In this document: piece by piece, positions 1-11,019 of the stretch
Layout: each line of letters begins with the position of its first letter
Position numbering within the stretch: the stretch's first letter is position 1
Origin: Lasiosphaeris hirsuta
Taxonomy: Eukaryota; Ascomycota; Sordariomycetes; Sordariales; Lasiosphaeriaceae
Assembly (NCBI GenBank): GCA_030549175.1
Contig: JAUKUA010000002.1
Span: 2,790,001-2,854,000, forward strand
Reading direction: 5' to 3'
Length of the DNA stretch: 64,000 bases
Translations under genes and position numbers: made by a program
The notes under the pieces: model-generated
What the model saw: only the letters and a program-made list of their open reading frames with translations
Databases searched by the model: none
What the model was told of the DNA's origin: nothing

Positions 1-150
1 CCAGTATGCCCACACGTTCTTTTCACTATCCGTCGTCGGGCAGTATTGCCTCAGTTCCTGAGCGATCTCATCATCCGGCCGAGTGTCGATTTGATTGTCC
101 GGAACACGACACAACCCTTCCAGATTTTCAAGATCGATGTTGAAAGCCAT
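1..150 (-). CDS. Glycosyltransferase, capsular-polysaccharide-synthesis type (5' part only)
   Basis: The first 50 codons of a minus-strand gene are in the window, starting with ATG at 150; the rest lies beyond the left edge. The visible peptide ends in SEKNVWAYW, preceded by RPDDEIAQELRQY. This matches the N-terminus of the protein at 13808-15034 (RTDADIIASL..., SERNVWAFW), so the two genes are paralogues. NVWxxW opens the Caps_synth / sugar-binding DXD glycosyltransferase fold. The role is inferred from that paralogue: transfer of a sugar, probably in the secretory pathway or onto a small molecule. It is divergent from the amidase gene. The catalytic part is not visible. Confidence 0.6.
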   Translation of the reverse strand, partial: MAFNIDLENLEGLCRVPDNQIDTRPDDEIAQELRQYCPTTDSEKNVWAYW

Positions 151-585
151 TGCTTCTGTGTAACACATTGTCGGTAGGTTTAGTGAGGTACCTGAGGTCT
201 GTAGACAAAAGTTGAGGGCTGAGGGGATGAGCCAGAAGTTTGGCTGTCCTTCCAAGTTAAGTACCTCCCCACTTTGCACTCTGCATGAGAGCGGTTGGGG
301 GGCCACCAGTGTGACTGAGACCTTGATTGCACTGGGCGTATAGCTGCGGGCCTGACCAGCAGATTCGTACTAGGTACAAACGTGCCCACTGCTTAGATAT
401 GGATGTGAGAGGTTGGAGGACGTCCACGTCGGAAGACGTGCGTTCTGCATGTGTGCCAGCAGGGGGATACCTTGGCACCCTCTTATTTATTACAGAGTAA
501 CGCGGTTCGCCAGTTCGCCATGTGGAAGGAAACACTAGAAAGACAGACCAGGCTCTCGGTCCAACACAACACAACCAAGGTCAAC
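151..585. promoter_or_regulatory. Divergent intergenic region, glycosyltransferase / amidase
   Basis: 435 bp between two divergent start codons (150 minus, 586 plus), so it should hold both promoters. No clear TATA box or repeated motif was recognised. An upstream in-frame ATG at 451 would add 45 residues to the amidase, but those residues look non-conserved. Confidence 0.4.
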
Positions 586-2169
586 ATGGGCTCCCAGGCG
601 ATGGACGGGCCTTCAATTTTGCCGAATCTCATAAACGCTACAGCCGACGAACTCATCTCTGGGCTGCAGAGTCGACACCTCACTAGTTTGCATCTGGTGG
701 GAGCTTACATCAATCGAGTTCACCAAGTGCAAGACGCTCTTCACCCGATTCTCGAACTCAACCCGGACGCCAAGTCCATCGCCGCTTCTCTTGATGCCGA
801 GCGCCAACAGGGGAAGGTGAGGGGACCTCTCCATGGCCTGCCCGTCCTGCTCAAGGGAAACATTGGCACTCGCGATGGCATGCAGACAACAGCTGGTTCC
901 TTAGCCCTCCATGGCGCCCGTCTCCCGGCCGACTCTACTGTGGCTGCAAAGCTTCGCGATCAGGGGCTCATCCTCCTGGGAAAGGCCAGTCTGACTGAAT
1001 GGTCCATGTTCCGCGCCGACAACTGGCCCCACGCGTGGAATCCCATCTCAGGTCAGACGTACGGAGCCTATTGCGCCAAGCAATGTCCTGGTGGCAGTTC
1101 AGGGGGTAGTGCCGTGGCCGTCGACTTGGGTCTCTGCTGGGCTGCCCTTGGCACCGAGACAGACGGCAGCATCATCTTCCCGTGCGAGAGGAACAACATT
1201 GTGGGCATCAAGCCGACAGTAGGGCTCACGTCGAGGTTCCTGGTCGTACCCGTGAGCGAACACCAAGATACGGTCGGCCCCATGGCCAGAACAGTCGAGG
1301 ACGCGGCCCGCCTGTTGCAGGTCATCGCCGGTCCTGACCCCAACGACCGTTACACGTTGGCGAGCCCCCCGCCGCCACCACGTCTGGACGGCAGCAACAG
1401 CAGCAACAAGTATCTGAGGGCATGCAAGCTCTCGGGTCTGGAGGGGAAGCGGATTGGCATCGCTCGCAATGTGCTAGACATTTCCCAAAGCGAGGCCTCG
1501 CACGTCGCCGGCGCATTCCATGACACCATCTCAGTCATGAAGAGCGCCGGCGCCACCATTGTCGACGATGCCGACTTCACCGCGTATGGCGATTGGAAGA
1601 AGAGGAAGTTCAACCCCGTCACACGGGCCGACTTCGCAACGAATCTTCCCGAGTTCCTCGCCCAGCTGGAACACAACCCAAACGATATCCACAGCGTCCG
1701 GGACCTGCGCGCCTTCACCCAGGAGACGCGGCCCGTGGAGGAGGGCTATCCACAGCGAAACACGCGCGTATGGGACTACATCATTGAGACGGACATCGAC
1801 AACAAGTCGCTCGAGTTCGAGGCCCTCTACCAGCAGAACCTCTATCTCGGCGGCGAAGGAGGCATCCTCGGTGCTCTTGACCGATATGGGTTACACGCAA
1901 TTGCCCTCCCCACTACGATAGCCTCTTCCATCCCAGCACTTGTCGGCTCACCTATTATCACCGTTCCGCTTGGATGCATGCCGGCTGACACTCCGGTTGA
2001 GATTGAGAAGGCCGGAGATGCCGTGGAACGTGGTCCAGGCATTCCTTGTGGCATTAGTTTCCTCGGTGCAAAATGGAGCGAAGAGACTCTCATCGAGATT
2101 GCCTACGCGTTTGAACAGAAGACACAGGCAAGAAATATGCTGCAGAGGCATGTGGAGCCGGCGTCGTGA
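586..2169 (+). CDS. Amidase (amidase-signature family)
   Basis: Single-exon gene, 527 aa from the ATG at 586, which sits in a good fungal start context (GTCAACATGG). It belongs to the amidase-signature family, Ser-cisSer-Lys hydrolases that cleave carboxamides. The catalytic Lys is in PVLLKGNIGTRDGM (about residue 90), the Gly/Ser-rich signature is PGGSSGGSAVAVDLG (about 169-182), and the nucleophile Ser lies in TETDGSI (about 195). The usual GGS before the nucleophile reads DGS, a small deviation. No signal peptide is seen, so it is probably cytosolic. The gene converges on the CoA ligase, with stops 49 bp apart. Within the gene block it may hydrolyse an amide precursor or intermediate. The family is clear; the substrate is unknown. 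Confidence 0.93.
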   Translation: MGSQAMDGPSILPNLINATADELISGLQSRHLTSLHLVGAYINRVHQVQDALHPILELNPDAKSIAASLDAERQQGKVRGPLHGLPVLLKGNIGTRDGMQTTAGSLALHGARLPADSTVAAKLRDQGLILLGKASLTEWSMFRADNWPHAWNPISGQTYGAYCAKQCPGGSSGGSAVAVDLGLCWAALGTETDGSIIFPCERNNIVGIKPTVGLTSRFLVVPVSEHQDTVGPMARTVEDAARLLQVIAGPDPNDRYTLASPPPPPRLDGSNSSNKYLRACKLSGLEGKRIGIARNVLDISQSEASHVAGAFHDTISVMKSAGATIVDDADFTAYGDWKKRKFNPVTRADFATNLPEFLAQLEHNPNDIHSVRDLRAFTQETRPVEEGYPQRNTRVWDYIIETDIDNKSLEFEALYQQNLYLGGEGGILGALDRYGLHAIALPTTIASSIPALVGSPIITVPLGCMPADTPVEIEKAGDAVERGPGIPCGISFLGAKWSEETLIEIAYAFEQKTQARNMLQRHVEPAS

Positions 2170-2218
2170 CGGAGACCATGTAATGAATAGGCAATACTAA
2201 ATAGACATGGGGGAAATC

Positions 2219-4026
2219 CTAGCACCCTTGAAGTCCAGCCCAATCCCACGCCTTTTTGGGCCCGCCATTGAGCTCCTTATCCTTAATGTCCCACGACTGG
2301 ATCTCAGCGGGAAGACTTCCCGATTCAGAAACAGGGAAGAACAGCTCCGACACCTTCCGCCTCGCTACCTTTCCCGACCAAATCGACGGGATCTGCTCCC
2401 CGTTGCCTAGGACACGGAGCGCAGTGGGCAGCTTGTAGTACAGGAGCTTGTCGGCAAGGGCGTTGCGGATTGACACTAGGTTCTCGTGTTCGAATCCCTC
2501 TTTGAGCCGGACAATTGCGCCAACCCTGGTCGACGCATCTTTGTCCGGGATGGAGACGACACAAGCCTCGGCCACCGACGGGAGCTGTGCGAGCTGTGTC
2601 TCGACTTCCAAGACAGGAATCTTGAACCCATGAAAGCGCACGACTATCGGAGCGATTTTTACAGATTAGCGACTTGTTTCCCGCTCGGGTGTCTGCTTTG
2701 AAGGACAAGTGGACATGGTCAATACTCACAATCTGTCGAGGTCCTCCCCTCGAAAACATACTCTTTCCCAAGTCGACTGACGTAATCTCCGGTCTTGAAA
2801 AAGCCGTCGCTGGTAAACGCCGCCTTGGTCGCCTCGATGTCATCCAAGTAATGCGAAAACAAGAAACGAGTCTTCAGGAAGATCTCTCCGAAATCTCCTT
2901 CCGAGAAACGGGCTACGACCCCGTCCTCTGCTTGGCCGAGGCAGCGCTCGACACTGCGGTCCGATTGGCTGTCTGTCATGAAGCCCGGCCCGCCTGTTTC
3001 GGTGCAGCCATACGTCAGCTCCAGCGGGATCCCGATTTCCTCACGCCAGAACTGAAGCAGAGACGGCAGCGGCATGGCACCGCCGATGCGGGCTACCCGT
3101 AGGGCACGCATACCTTGCAGGTACGCGTCCCTCTCGTTCTCGGGCAGCGGACTGATGACGTCGTGGTAGTGCCGCATCAGCGACCACCACATGGGAATTA
3201 CGCAGCACAACATGGTGACGCCCCCCTGACGAATGCGCTCCCAGATGGCCGGGGCACTGCTGGTCACCACCTCCTGGCGCGTGCCGTTAGCCACGAGGTT
3301 GATGGTCGACCGCAGCCCGCCGATCCAGTGCACGGGACGGTGGGTGAGGAAGACGTCGGCATTTGAAGTGCCGTAGCCGAAATAGAAGAAGCTGCGCGTG
3401 TGCACCACGCCTTTCGGCGGGCCTGTCGTGCCTGAGGTGAAGAGGATCAGGCTGGGGCGTGAGGCTGCGACGGTCATCCGCTCGTCAATGCAGAAATCGC
3501 CTGAGGAGAGGAGAGAACAGCCCAGTGATGCTGCCTCTCCGTCCCAGCAGCGCAAGCCGGAAGCGATTGGCTGGATGTTAAGCTTGTCGCCGTTGGCCTG
3601 GGCATACTTTTCGATCTCGGAAGCTAGCGGCAGACAGGGCGAGCTCACCAACATGAGCTTGGATTTGCATCTCTGGGAGAAATAGAGAGCTTCCTCGGGT
3701 AGGATGGCGGGCGCAAGGGGAACGAGAGCCGCTCCTATGGCCAGCACAGCCAGAGAAGCCACGACAAACTCATAATTCGCAGGCGCGACAATGAGGATAT
3801 ACGGATTCTCCTCCTTGATTCGCCCGTCGTCATCGAACAGGGACGGCGGGAGCCATTCGTACAGCCGCTGACGAAGGGACACAATGTCGTAGAGGAGCTG
3901 AGGGTAGGTGGCATCTACTCCACAGGAAGCGTCTTGAAAGATGACGTTCGGATTGCTCTTTCCATTCTCGATGAGCTTCTTGAAAATAGGCTCATCAGGA
4001 AGCCTCTGGCTTGTTAAGGAAGGCAT
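2219..4026 (-). CDS. Acyl-CoA synthetase / AMP-dependent ligase (adenylate-forming)
   Basis: Two exons: 4026-2730 and 2643-2219. The 86-bp intron (2729-2644, GTGAGT...ATAG) joins the frame as STDFVRFHGFKIP, the expected A8-type hinge region. Product 573 aa. Seen motifs: the AMP-binding P-loop FTSGTTGPPKGVVH (about residue 195), TYGCTETGGPGF (A5-like), FFKTGDYVSR (A7-like) and a C-terminal lysine in GKVARRKV. These enzymes activate a carboxylic acid as acyl-AMP and usually load it on CoA. ATG 4026 (MPSLTSQRLPDEP) is preferred over ATG 4080, whose extra 18 residues look unconserved. No peroxisomal PTS1 is visible. It is divergent from the flavin oxidase gene across a repeat-bearing promoter. 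An acid substrate, perhaps aromatic given the neighbouring oxidase, is inferred only. Confidence 0.9.
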
Positions 4027-4204
4027 GATGGGCCAAATACACAAATTCCCGTCTGCCAAAAACAAGGCAGGGTTCTCCACGAGATGACGAGCCTAGGGTG
4101 AGCCTACTGTAGCAGATTTACGTTGGGGACGGGGCGCCTCTCCTGCTCACCTATCTACCAAACCTTCTCCCTCCTGTCTCGACAAGGCCTTCTTTCGAGT
4201 TTGT

Positions 4205-4355
4205 TGAGACCACTTTGACGACAATGTCGAGCGCCTGCCTCACCCGACGCCGGCCGGACTGCCAAATCTGGCGAGCCCACTTTCACAACCATGTACATAC
4301 TAATGCACCTGCCTCACCCGATAGCATGTCAACGGAAATGCACCTGTGTCACCCG
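4205..4355. repeat. Degenerate tandem repeat with three CCTGNNTCACCCG motifs in a divergent promoter
   Basis: CCTGCCTCACCCG occurs at 4234-4246 and 4308-4320, and CCTGTGTCACCCG at 4343-4355, all in the same orientation. The first two are embedded in a longer imperfect duplication (CCACTTTGACGACAATGT.. versus CCACTTTCACAACCATGT..), 74 bp apart. They lie between the CoA ligase start (4026) and the flavin oxidase start (4872), so they are candidate sites for a cluster regulator or a decayed minisatellite. Confidence 0.6.
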
Positions 4356-4871
4356 GCCAATCAGCTTGGTCACGAGCTATGATCGACAACCAGGACAAGC
4401 CCGCCCACAGCCAGCCTCTTTTCTGCTCGGTCAGCCAGCGACAGGTGTGACCATGTCTTGCAGCCATGCGGTTTCAGATGCTGTCGCCAAGACATGATAT
4501 GTCGCCTGGATCTCGACTATGTAATAGGTACGGGCTATCAAAGAAGGAACCAATCAACAGCCTCCCGACGGTCCTCGGAAGACGACATGTACTTGTACAG
4601 AACTGTACATTGATGCGCGAAGCGCGCGGGCGCCTCTGCCACATCACCGACTACATCGGCGGCCGTCTTGATCAACTGCATGCTTCCAAGGTTTGGCCTC
4701 CGCGGTCCCACAATTAAGCGAGAACCAAACAATGCTCGGGCTTTCGGACATCGGATCAAGAGCTGGTATTGGGAGGTCCGAGATAGTAGAGGATGTATTA
4801 GATGGCGGCGAGGGAATATGTGAAGATGGGCGAAGACAGCTTTGAGCCCGCAATTATATCAGGCTTCAACA

Positions 4872-6593
4872 ATGGGTCAGCAATACAAAGACGACGATGT
4901 TCAGCAGGCCCATGATCACGTCTTCAGAGACGGCAGAACCGCCCCGGAGCAGCGACTGCCGCCGGGAATGTCGGATGGCCAATTCCAGGCGTTGACTCTG
5001 GCGTTTCAGGGTGTCGTAGGAAAGGACAATGTCCACACCGGCGAGGCACTGTTGGACTTCTCGGACCCCTTCACCCTAGGCACGGACAACTTCCCGTCTG
5101 CTGCGGTGTGCCCGAAGACGGTGGATGAGATTCGCGCCATCCTCACCCTGGTGAACCAGAGCAAGACACCGCTCTGGGTTGTGTCCCGTGGCAAGAACCT
5201 GGGCTACGGCGGTCCGTCCCCAATCGTGGGGGGCTCTGTAGTCTTGTGTCTGTACCGCATGGATCGCATCCTTGAGGTGAACGAGAAGGATGCGTACGCC
5301 GTTGTCGAGCCCGGCGTGACCTTCTTCGACCTCTACCAGTACTGCCGCGATCGGAAGCTTTCCTTGTGGCCCAGCGTGCCCTCCATCGCATGGGGTAGCG
5401 TAGTTGGAAACACGCTCGACCGGGGCTTTGGGTACACGGCCCACGGCGACCACCAAAATTACATCTGCGGCATGGAGGTTATTCTCCCCGACGGCGACAC
5501 GCTCCGCACCGGGCAGTGGGCCGTCGACAATTCGCCCAGCGCCTTCGCCTGCAAAACCAACCTTGGCCCGCAGCTCGATGGCCTTTTCCTCCAGAGCAAC
5601 CTCGGCATCGTCACCAAGCTGGGTATCTGGGTACAGCCGCAACCTGAGACGACCATGACGGTGCGCTTGGAGTTGGAGGAGCCTGAAGATCTGACTCAGC
5701 TGGTTGAGATCTTCGCCGAGCTGCGTCGTGAGGACGTGCTGCAAAACGACCCGGCTTTCTTCAACGTTCTTCGCCGGATAGGCCGCTTGGGCCCGCGCCA
5801 TGAGATCTACCCGGGTCCCGGGGCCATTCCTGATGACCTGATCCGAAAAATCATGGCCGAGAAGGGTTGGGGCTACTGGCTGGCGTATTTCAGCTTCTAC
5901 GGCACCCGGGACATGGTCTTGTCCCGCCTGCACATCGCCGAGGAGGCGGTTCGCCGTAGATTCCCCAGTGGCGCGCGGCTGACTTGGCAACTCTTTGAGG
6001 GCGATGCAGAGGGCGAGAGGGTCGACGCCACCACCATTCCTCCAGAATGGCAGCCCATGAACGCCGGAGTGCCCTCGCTCCGCTACTCGTCTACTATCGA
6101 CTTCAACACGCCACCGGGTGGCTACGGCGGCCACATGGACTTGTCTCCTATCTTTCCGCTCGACGGTGACCTGGTGTGGAAGTGGTACAGTGTCGTTTGC
6201 GAAGTCTCCCATTGCTTCGGCTTTGACAGCTTTGTTGGTGGCCACGCCTTCAACAAGCATTGTGTTCTCGTGCACATGATCATGTTCAACCGTATGGACG
6301 AGAAGCAGATGCGGTCAGCAAAGGAGCTGTGGCACGAGCTGGCTGTGAGAGCGAAGGAGTTTGGGTTGGCCACCTACCGAACTCACCTGGACTATATGGA
6401 CTTGATGCAGGACTCCTACGGTTTCAACAACAACGCTCAGAAGCGATTCGTCGAGACCATCAAGGACGCCATGGACCCCAATGGTATTCTTTCTCCGGGC
6501 AAGTCTGGCATCTGGCCAAAAAGGTATCGAGTTGAAAGGGACCCTGGTGCAACCAGCTGCGTTTCTCAGATTGTTATTTCCTACGTGGTCTAG
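4872..6593 (+). CDS. FAD-linked oxidase, vanillyl-alcohol oxidase family
   Basis: Single exon, 573 aa from ATG 4872 (MGQQYKDDD); ATG 4842 would add ten residues. The N-terminal FAD-binding (PCMH) fold is seen as VEPGVTFFDLYQYC, VPSIAWGSVVGNTLDRGFGYT and HGDHQNYICGMEVILPDG. The C-terminal cap contains TYRTHLDYMDLMQDSYGFNN and ends in DPNGILSPGKSGIWP, strongly VAO/eugenol-oxidase-like. The Asp of GDH and the Tyr-Arg of TYRTH match VAO catalytic positions, so oxidation of a para-substituted phenol or related alcohol or amine is likely. By eye, the His that carries covalent FAD in VAO is not aligned, so FAD may be non-covalent. No signal peptide. It is the first of a co-directional pair with the CoA-transferase (308 bp gap). 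Confidence 0.88.
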   Translation: MGQQYKDDDVQQAHDHVFRDGRTAPEQRLPPGMSDGQFQALTLAFQGVVGKDNVHTGEALLDFSDPFTLGTDNFPSAAVCPKTVDEIRAILTLVNQSKTPLWVVSRGKNLGYGGPSPIVGGSVVLCLYRMDRILEVNEKDAYAVVEPGVTFFDLYQYCRDRKLSLWPSVPSIAWGSVVGNTLDRGFGYTAHGDHQNYICGMEVILPDGDTLRTGQWAVDNSPSAFACKTNLGPQLDGLFLQSNLGIVTKLGIWVQPQPETTMTVRLELEEPEDLTQLVEIFAELRREDVLQNDPAFFNVLRRIGRLGPRHEIYPGPGAIPDDLIRKIMAEKGWGYWLAYFSFYGTRDMVLSRLHIAEEAVRRRFPSGARLTWQLFEGDAEGERVDATTIPPEWQPMNAGVPSLRYSSTIDFNTPPGGYGGHMDLSPIFPLDGDLVWKWYSVVCEVSHCFGFDSFVGGHAFNKHCVLVHMIMFNRMDEKQMRSAKELWHELAVRAKEFGLATYRTHLDYMDLMQDSYGFNNNAQKRFVETIKDAMDPNGILSPGKSGIWPKRYRVERDPGATSCVSQIVISYVV

Positions 6594-6901
6594 CATTTTG
6601 CCTCGCAGGGCCTACAGCATATAAATTAATCCAAGAACACAAAATGATGACCAAGACCTTCAATATCACGCCATACATCGGGTCTCACTAGCTCTGCTGG
6701 CTGATTGGAGGATGTGGATGGTGGGCTAGCACGCGCATGTGTGTGGGTTGACCGCTTTCAGGAGTTGAAGACCACTGCTCTTCCTTTTGCTCAAGGCTTA
6801 TAAAAGAGTCTGGCCTACTTCCCACCCGCAAGAATTACTTCTCATGATAGTGCTACTTCTTTCATTCACTGCAATTCCACAACGCTTGTTCCCTTGCAAA
6901 T

Positions 6902-8649
6902 ATGGCAACAACAGAATACTCTGTCCCCCGCGAGGCGGAGAAGCTTCTGCGAGAGGGGATTCTCGAGAACCCGTTAGTCACGGGGGACCTCCCACCCGGT
7001 TTGGCAGAGATGGGCATGCTGGTTCGATACGAAGGCAGTCGACTGCCGAGCATTCCGGTCAACTGGCGCTGGGCTGAGAGCATTTCGGCCCTCAAAGGCT
7101 TCGAAGCCACCATGTTGAACTATCTGTTGACTCGGAAATATGGCATCCCCCCGATCGAGGTCACTATCAACACCGACCACGCATCCCTTTTCATCATGTC
7201 CCCCGCTTTGGCTCGGATCGTGAAGCAGGAAAAGGGGGCACCGTTCTCGATGGACGTGGCACGACCTCCTGAGAGTCTGCACCGGATTCTAGCTACGGGA
7301 ATTTACAAGGCGCGCGATAATCACTTCTACCACATCCACGGAAGCCTGAACCCCGACCAGACACTCACGGCTCTGTCCCTGCCCCTTGAGGGCCCCGATG
7401 ATGATACATTTGAGCGCGTGATCGATCGCATGCAGAGCAGGGTGTCTCAGTTCGATGCCGAGGCCCTCGACGAGATAATGAACGAGCAGTACTTGCAGGC
7501 AGGCACTGTGGCCTGGACATCCGACGAGTACTTTCAGAGTCTCCACGGGCAGCAGAGCGGGAAGAAGGGCCTCTACGAGCTGGTGCGCGACCCGTCGTCC
7601 TCCCAGCCGGCAGGCTGGTGGCCAGAATGCAGTAGCCTGCCTTCGTCGCCGAAGCGGCCGCTAGCGGGTCTCAAGGTTGTCGACCTGACACGCGTCATCG
7701 CCGGCCCAACCATCACGCGGAGCCTGGCAGAGCTCGGTGCCAGCATCATGCGTGTCACGTCACCGCACCTACCCGACTTCAAGAATGTGTTTCACGATCT
7801 CAACTGGGGAAAGTGGAACTGCTCGCTGCACCTCAAGGATGACGCCGACAAGGAGCAGCTGCGGGCGCTCATCCTCGAGGCCGACGTCGTAGTCGACGGA
7901 TACCGCCCCGGAGTCATGGACAGGCTGGGCTTTGGCCGAGAGGCCATCTTCGACATGGTGAAGAACAGGGGTCGCGGCATCATTCACCTGCGGGAGAACT
8001 GTTATGGATGGCACGGCCCCTGGGCGCATCGCAGCGGATGGCAGGGAATCAGCGACGCGTGCACCGGCGTCTCCTTGGCCTACGGAAGAGCCATGGGAGT
8101 AGACGAGGCCGTCACACCGCCGTTCCCCAACTCGGATCATTGCACGGGGGTAATTGGTTGTATTGGCATTCTCCATGCCTTGGCCGAGAAGGCCCTGCAT
8201 GGCGGCAGCTACGGTGTTGATGTGAGACATACCCCCCCCCCTCTTCCCTCCCATATGTGTGTCACACCCCTGACGAAAATGGAATGCAGGTGGCCCTCAA
8301 CTACTACTCACAATGGCTTGTGCGCTCGTGCGGCACCTACAGCGATGACGTCTGGCAGCAGCTCTGGGAGCGTCACGGCAGCCCCGTCTTCCGCAACTAC
8401 GACAATACGAGGCGGACGGTACCAGCCATGTTGGAACTAATGCATCACTACGATGAGGAGACCATGTTCGACCCTTCTTTCTTCCAAGAGTGCCGGTCCG
8501 CGGTAGTCGGGGCCACTGTCCGCAAGGTGCGGCCCGTCGCCCGCTTCAAGGACGGCGCCGTTGACCTGTCATATAATGTCGGGACTCGGGGCAACGGAGT
8601 GGATAAGGCGGTCTGGCCGGATAATTTGACGACTGATATCGTGGTGTGA
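6902..8649 (+). CDS. CoA-transferase family III (CaiB/BaiF)
   Basis: Two exons: 6902-8221 and 8290-8649. The 68-bp intron (GTGAGA...GCAG) restores the frame as SYGVDVALNYYSQW. Product 559 aa. Family III CoA-transferases move CoA between acyl groups through an aspartyl intermediate. Seen: a CaiB-like core beginning VVDLTRVIAGPTITRSLAELGA (about residue 258), VVDGYRPGVMDRLGFG, and PPFPNSDHCTGVIGCIG, whose Asp is the probable catalytic residue. The first ~250 residues form a half-domain (LLTRKYGIPPIEV) also found in long fungal members. It follows the flavin oxidase in the same direction. With the adjacent CoA ligase it suggests a CoA-thioester intermediate. Annotation pipelines may miss the intron because the intron itself is C-rich and partly open. 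Confidence 0.9.
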
Positions 8650-8668
8650 AAAAAAAAAAAAAAAAAAA
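8649..8668 (+). repeat. Poly(A) tract directly at the stop codon of the CoA-transferase
   Basis: A run of 20 A begins with the last base of the TGA stop. It is a homopolymer in genomic DNA; a retrocopy is unlikely because the gene has an intron. Confidence 0.9.
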
Positions 8669-9165
8669 CTTCTCTCTTGTCGGGTCGCAATGCAGGTTGG
8701 AATTTGGGAGGGCGCACAATACCTTTCCCCTACATGTCTTGGGCTGTAGGTTCTTAGGTGACACTACCTGAGCTGGCAATGCATGCATGGATCTGTCTGC
8801 AGTGAAGATCTCAGGAGGCCCCTGAATTGAAGATCTTCCGTGTGCCCTGTGTCACTTGCACTGGCGCGCCTTGCGCGGCTGCTGGGTTATGTCAACCCCT
8901 CACGCCCCCTTCGCTGCGCGTATTTTGTTTGTGCTTTTTTCTTCGCTTGGCAGCTGCTGAAAGCAGCTAGCACACACGAGCCTGCTGGGCCAATCAGAGG
9001 GTTCGATACGTGTAAGTGGCTGTGATCCCGCAGGTATCTCGACTTGTTGTTAACCACGGTCTTATATTCATAGGGAAAGCTACCTAGTTCTACCAACCAC
9101 CCTACATACGAGCTCCCTCGCCTGAACCTGGAAAATCACCTTGCCGCCTTTGTATCCACTGCCGA

Positions 9166-10328
9166 TCACGCCCGGAAAATGGACTGAAATTCCTTTCCGG
9201 ACTGCGCCTGCTGGTCGAATGGGGTCCAGTTCCTCTTGGTTTGGATAGGAACCCACTCGCCCACCGAGACATTGCGCTTGGCCTTGAGCGCCTCGCTCTC
9301 ATCATCAGCCGTGATCCCCAGCCGCTTCAGCACGGGGCTGTCGATGAACTGCAGCTTGACATCGTCGCCCGGGCGCAGGAAGTAGATGAGCCCAAAGCGG
9401 TCAAGATGCTCTTGGCTCTGCGGTGGGGCCACGACGCGGTGCACGCAGCTCTGCAGGTACCCATTCGTCCAGAAGTGCATCATGTCGGCCGTGTTGACGA
9501 CAATGCTGCCCGGAATGTGCCGGACATCCTTCCATCGTCCGTCCCGCGTTTGCAGCTGCAAGCCGCCGACGGGCTGCGAGAAGACAAAGGTGACGCTTCC
9601 GAAGTCGGTGTGCCCGCGGACGTAGATCTTCTCATACGACTCGTTGATGTCGCGCGCGCGCGCGTGGTACTTGACGTAGCGCAGAAACGACGAGCAGCTA
9701 GTCTCATAGGGGTGCGCCTTGACTAGGGCCTCCTCGTCAGGCAGCTCGAGCGCGCCCGCGATGAGGCGGAGGACGCTGTGGGCGACGTGCTTGTGGATGT
9801 GGCGGTGGACCTTTTCGATGTTGGCGTAGTGCTGCATGACAAGGTCGGGGTGCTGCCGCTGCATCTCAGGTATGAACTTGAAGATGTGGTAGCACTCCCA
9901 GTTGTCGCGCCGGCCCGGGAACTGCTCGATGGCGCCCAGCGGGCGGTATCCGTTGTAGTCGCCCTCCTCGAGCTTGGCCCGGTACTTGAGTTTCTCTTCC
10001 ACCGGCAGCTCCAGGATCTGCTTGCCGAGAGCAAACTGGCCATCGATCTCCTCCTGGGAGAGGCCGAAGTTGACGAGATAAAAGAAGCCTGTGTGCTCCA
10101 CGGCCGCTTTCAGCTGGGCAACGAGCTTCTCTTTGCCGCCAGGAGTGCTCATCAGGCCCAGATCCAGGATCGGGATGTCAATGTAATCAACTTGGAACGT
10201 GTCAGTGACGCTGATTCAGCTTAAGGCCGAGTTTGATTCCCTGATCTCAACTGCTTACCCTCGTCCTTAATCTCAGGTACTTGGGCCTCTACCGGCGCAA
10301 CGGGGGTCATGACTTCGACTTGAGCCAT
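9166..10328 (-). CDS. 2-oxoglutarate/Fe(II) dioxygenase, isopenicillin-N-synthase-like (copy 1)
   Basis: Two exons: 10328-10259 and 10190-9166; the 68-bp intron (GTAAGC...CAAG) joins as EIKDEVDYIDIPILDLG. Product 364 aa. The N-terminal DIOX_N region starts DIPILDLG; the Fe(II) ligands are H217 and D219 in RGHTDFGS and H274 in CVHRVVAPP; R287 of DRFGLIYF is the likely 2-oxoglutarate binder. Such enzymes hydroxylate, desaturate or cyclise small molecules. It is divergent from a second member of the family at 11020, and the CoA-transferase converges on it. A roughly 126-bp GT/CA microsatellite lies about 33 bp upstream of the start codon, inside the probable 5' leader. Substrate unknown. Confidence 0.92.

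Positions 10329-11019
<691 letters not shown>

Noticed and set aside
5076..6275. 399-residue open frame on the minus strand
   Set aside because: Antisense shadow of the flavin oxidase; GC-rich wobble positions keep it open and it has no family features.
8649..8668. Poly(A) tract as sign of a retroposed gene
   Set aside because: The adjacent CoA-transferase keeps an intron, so it is not a processed copy.
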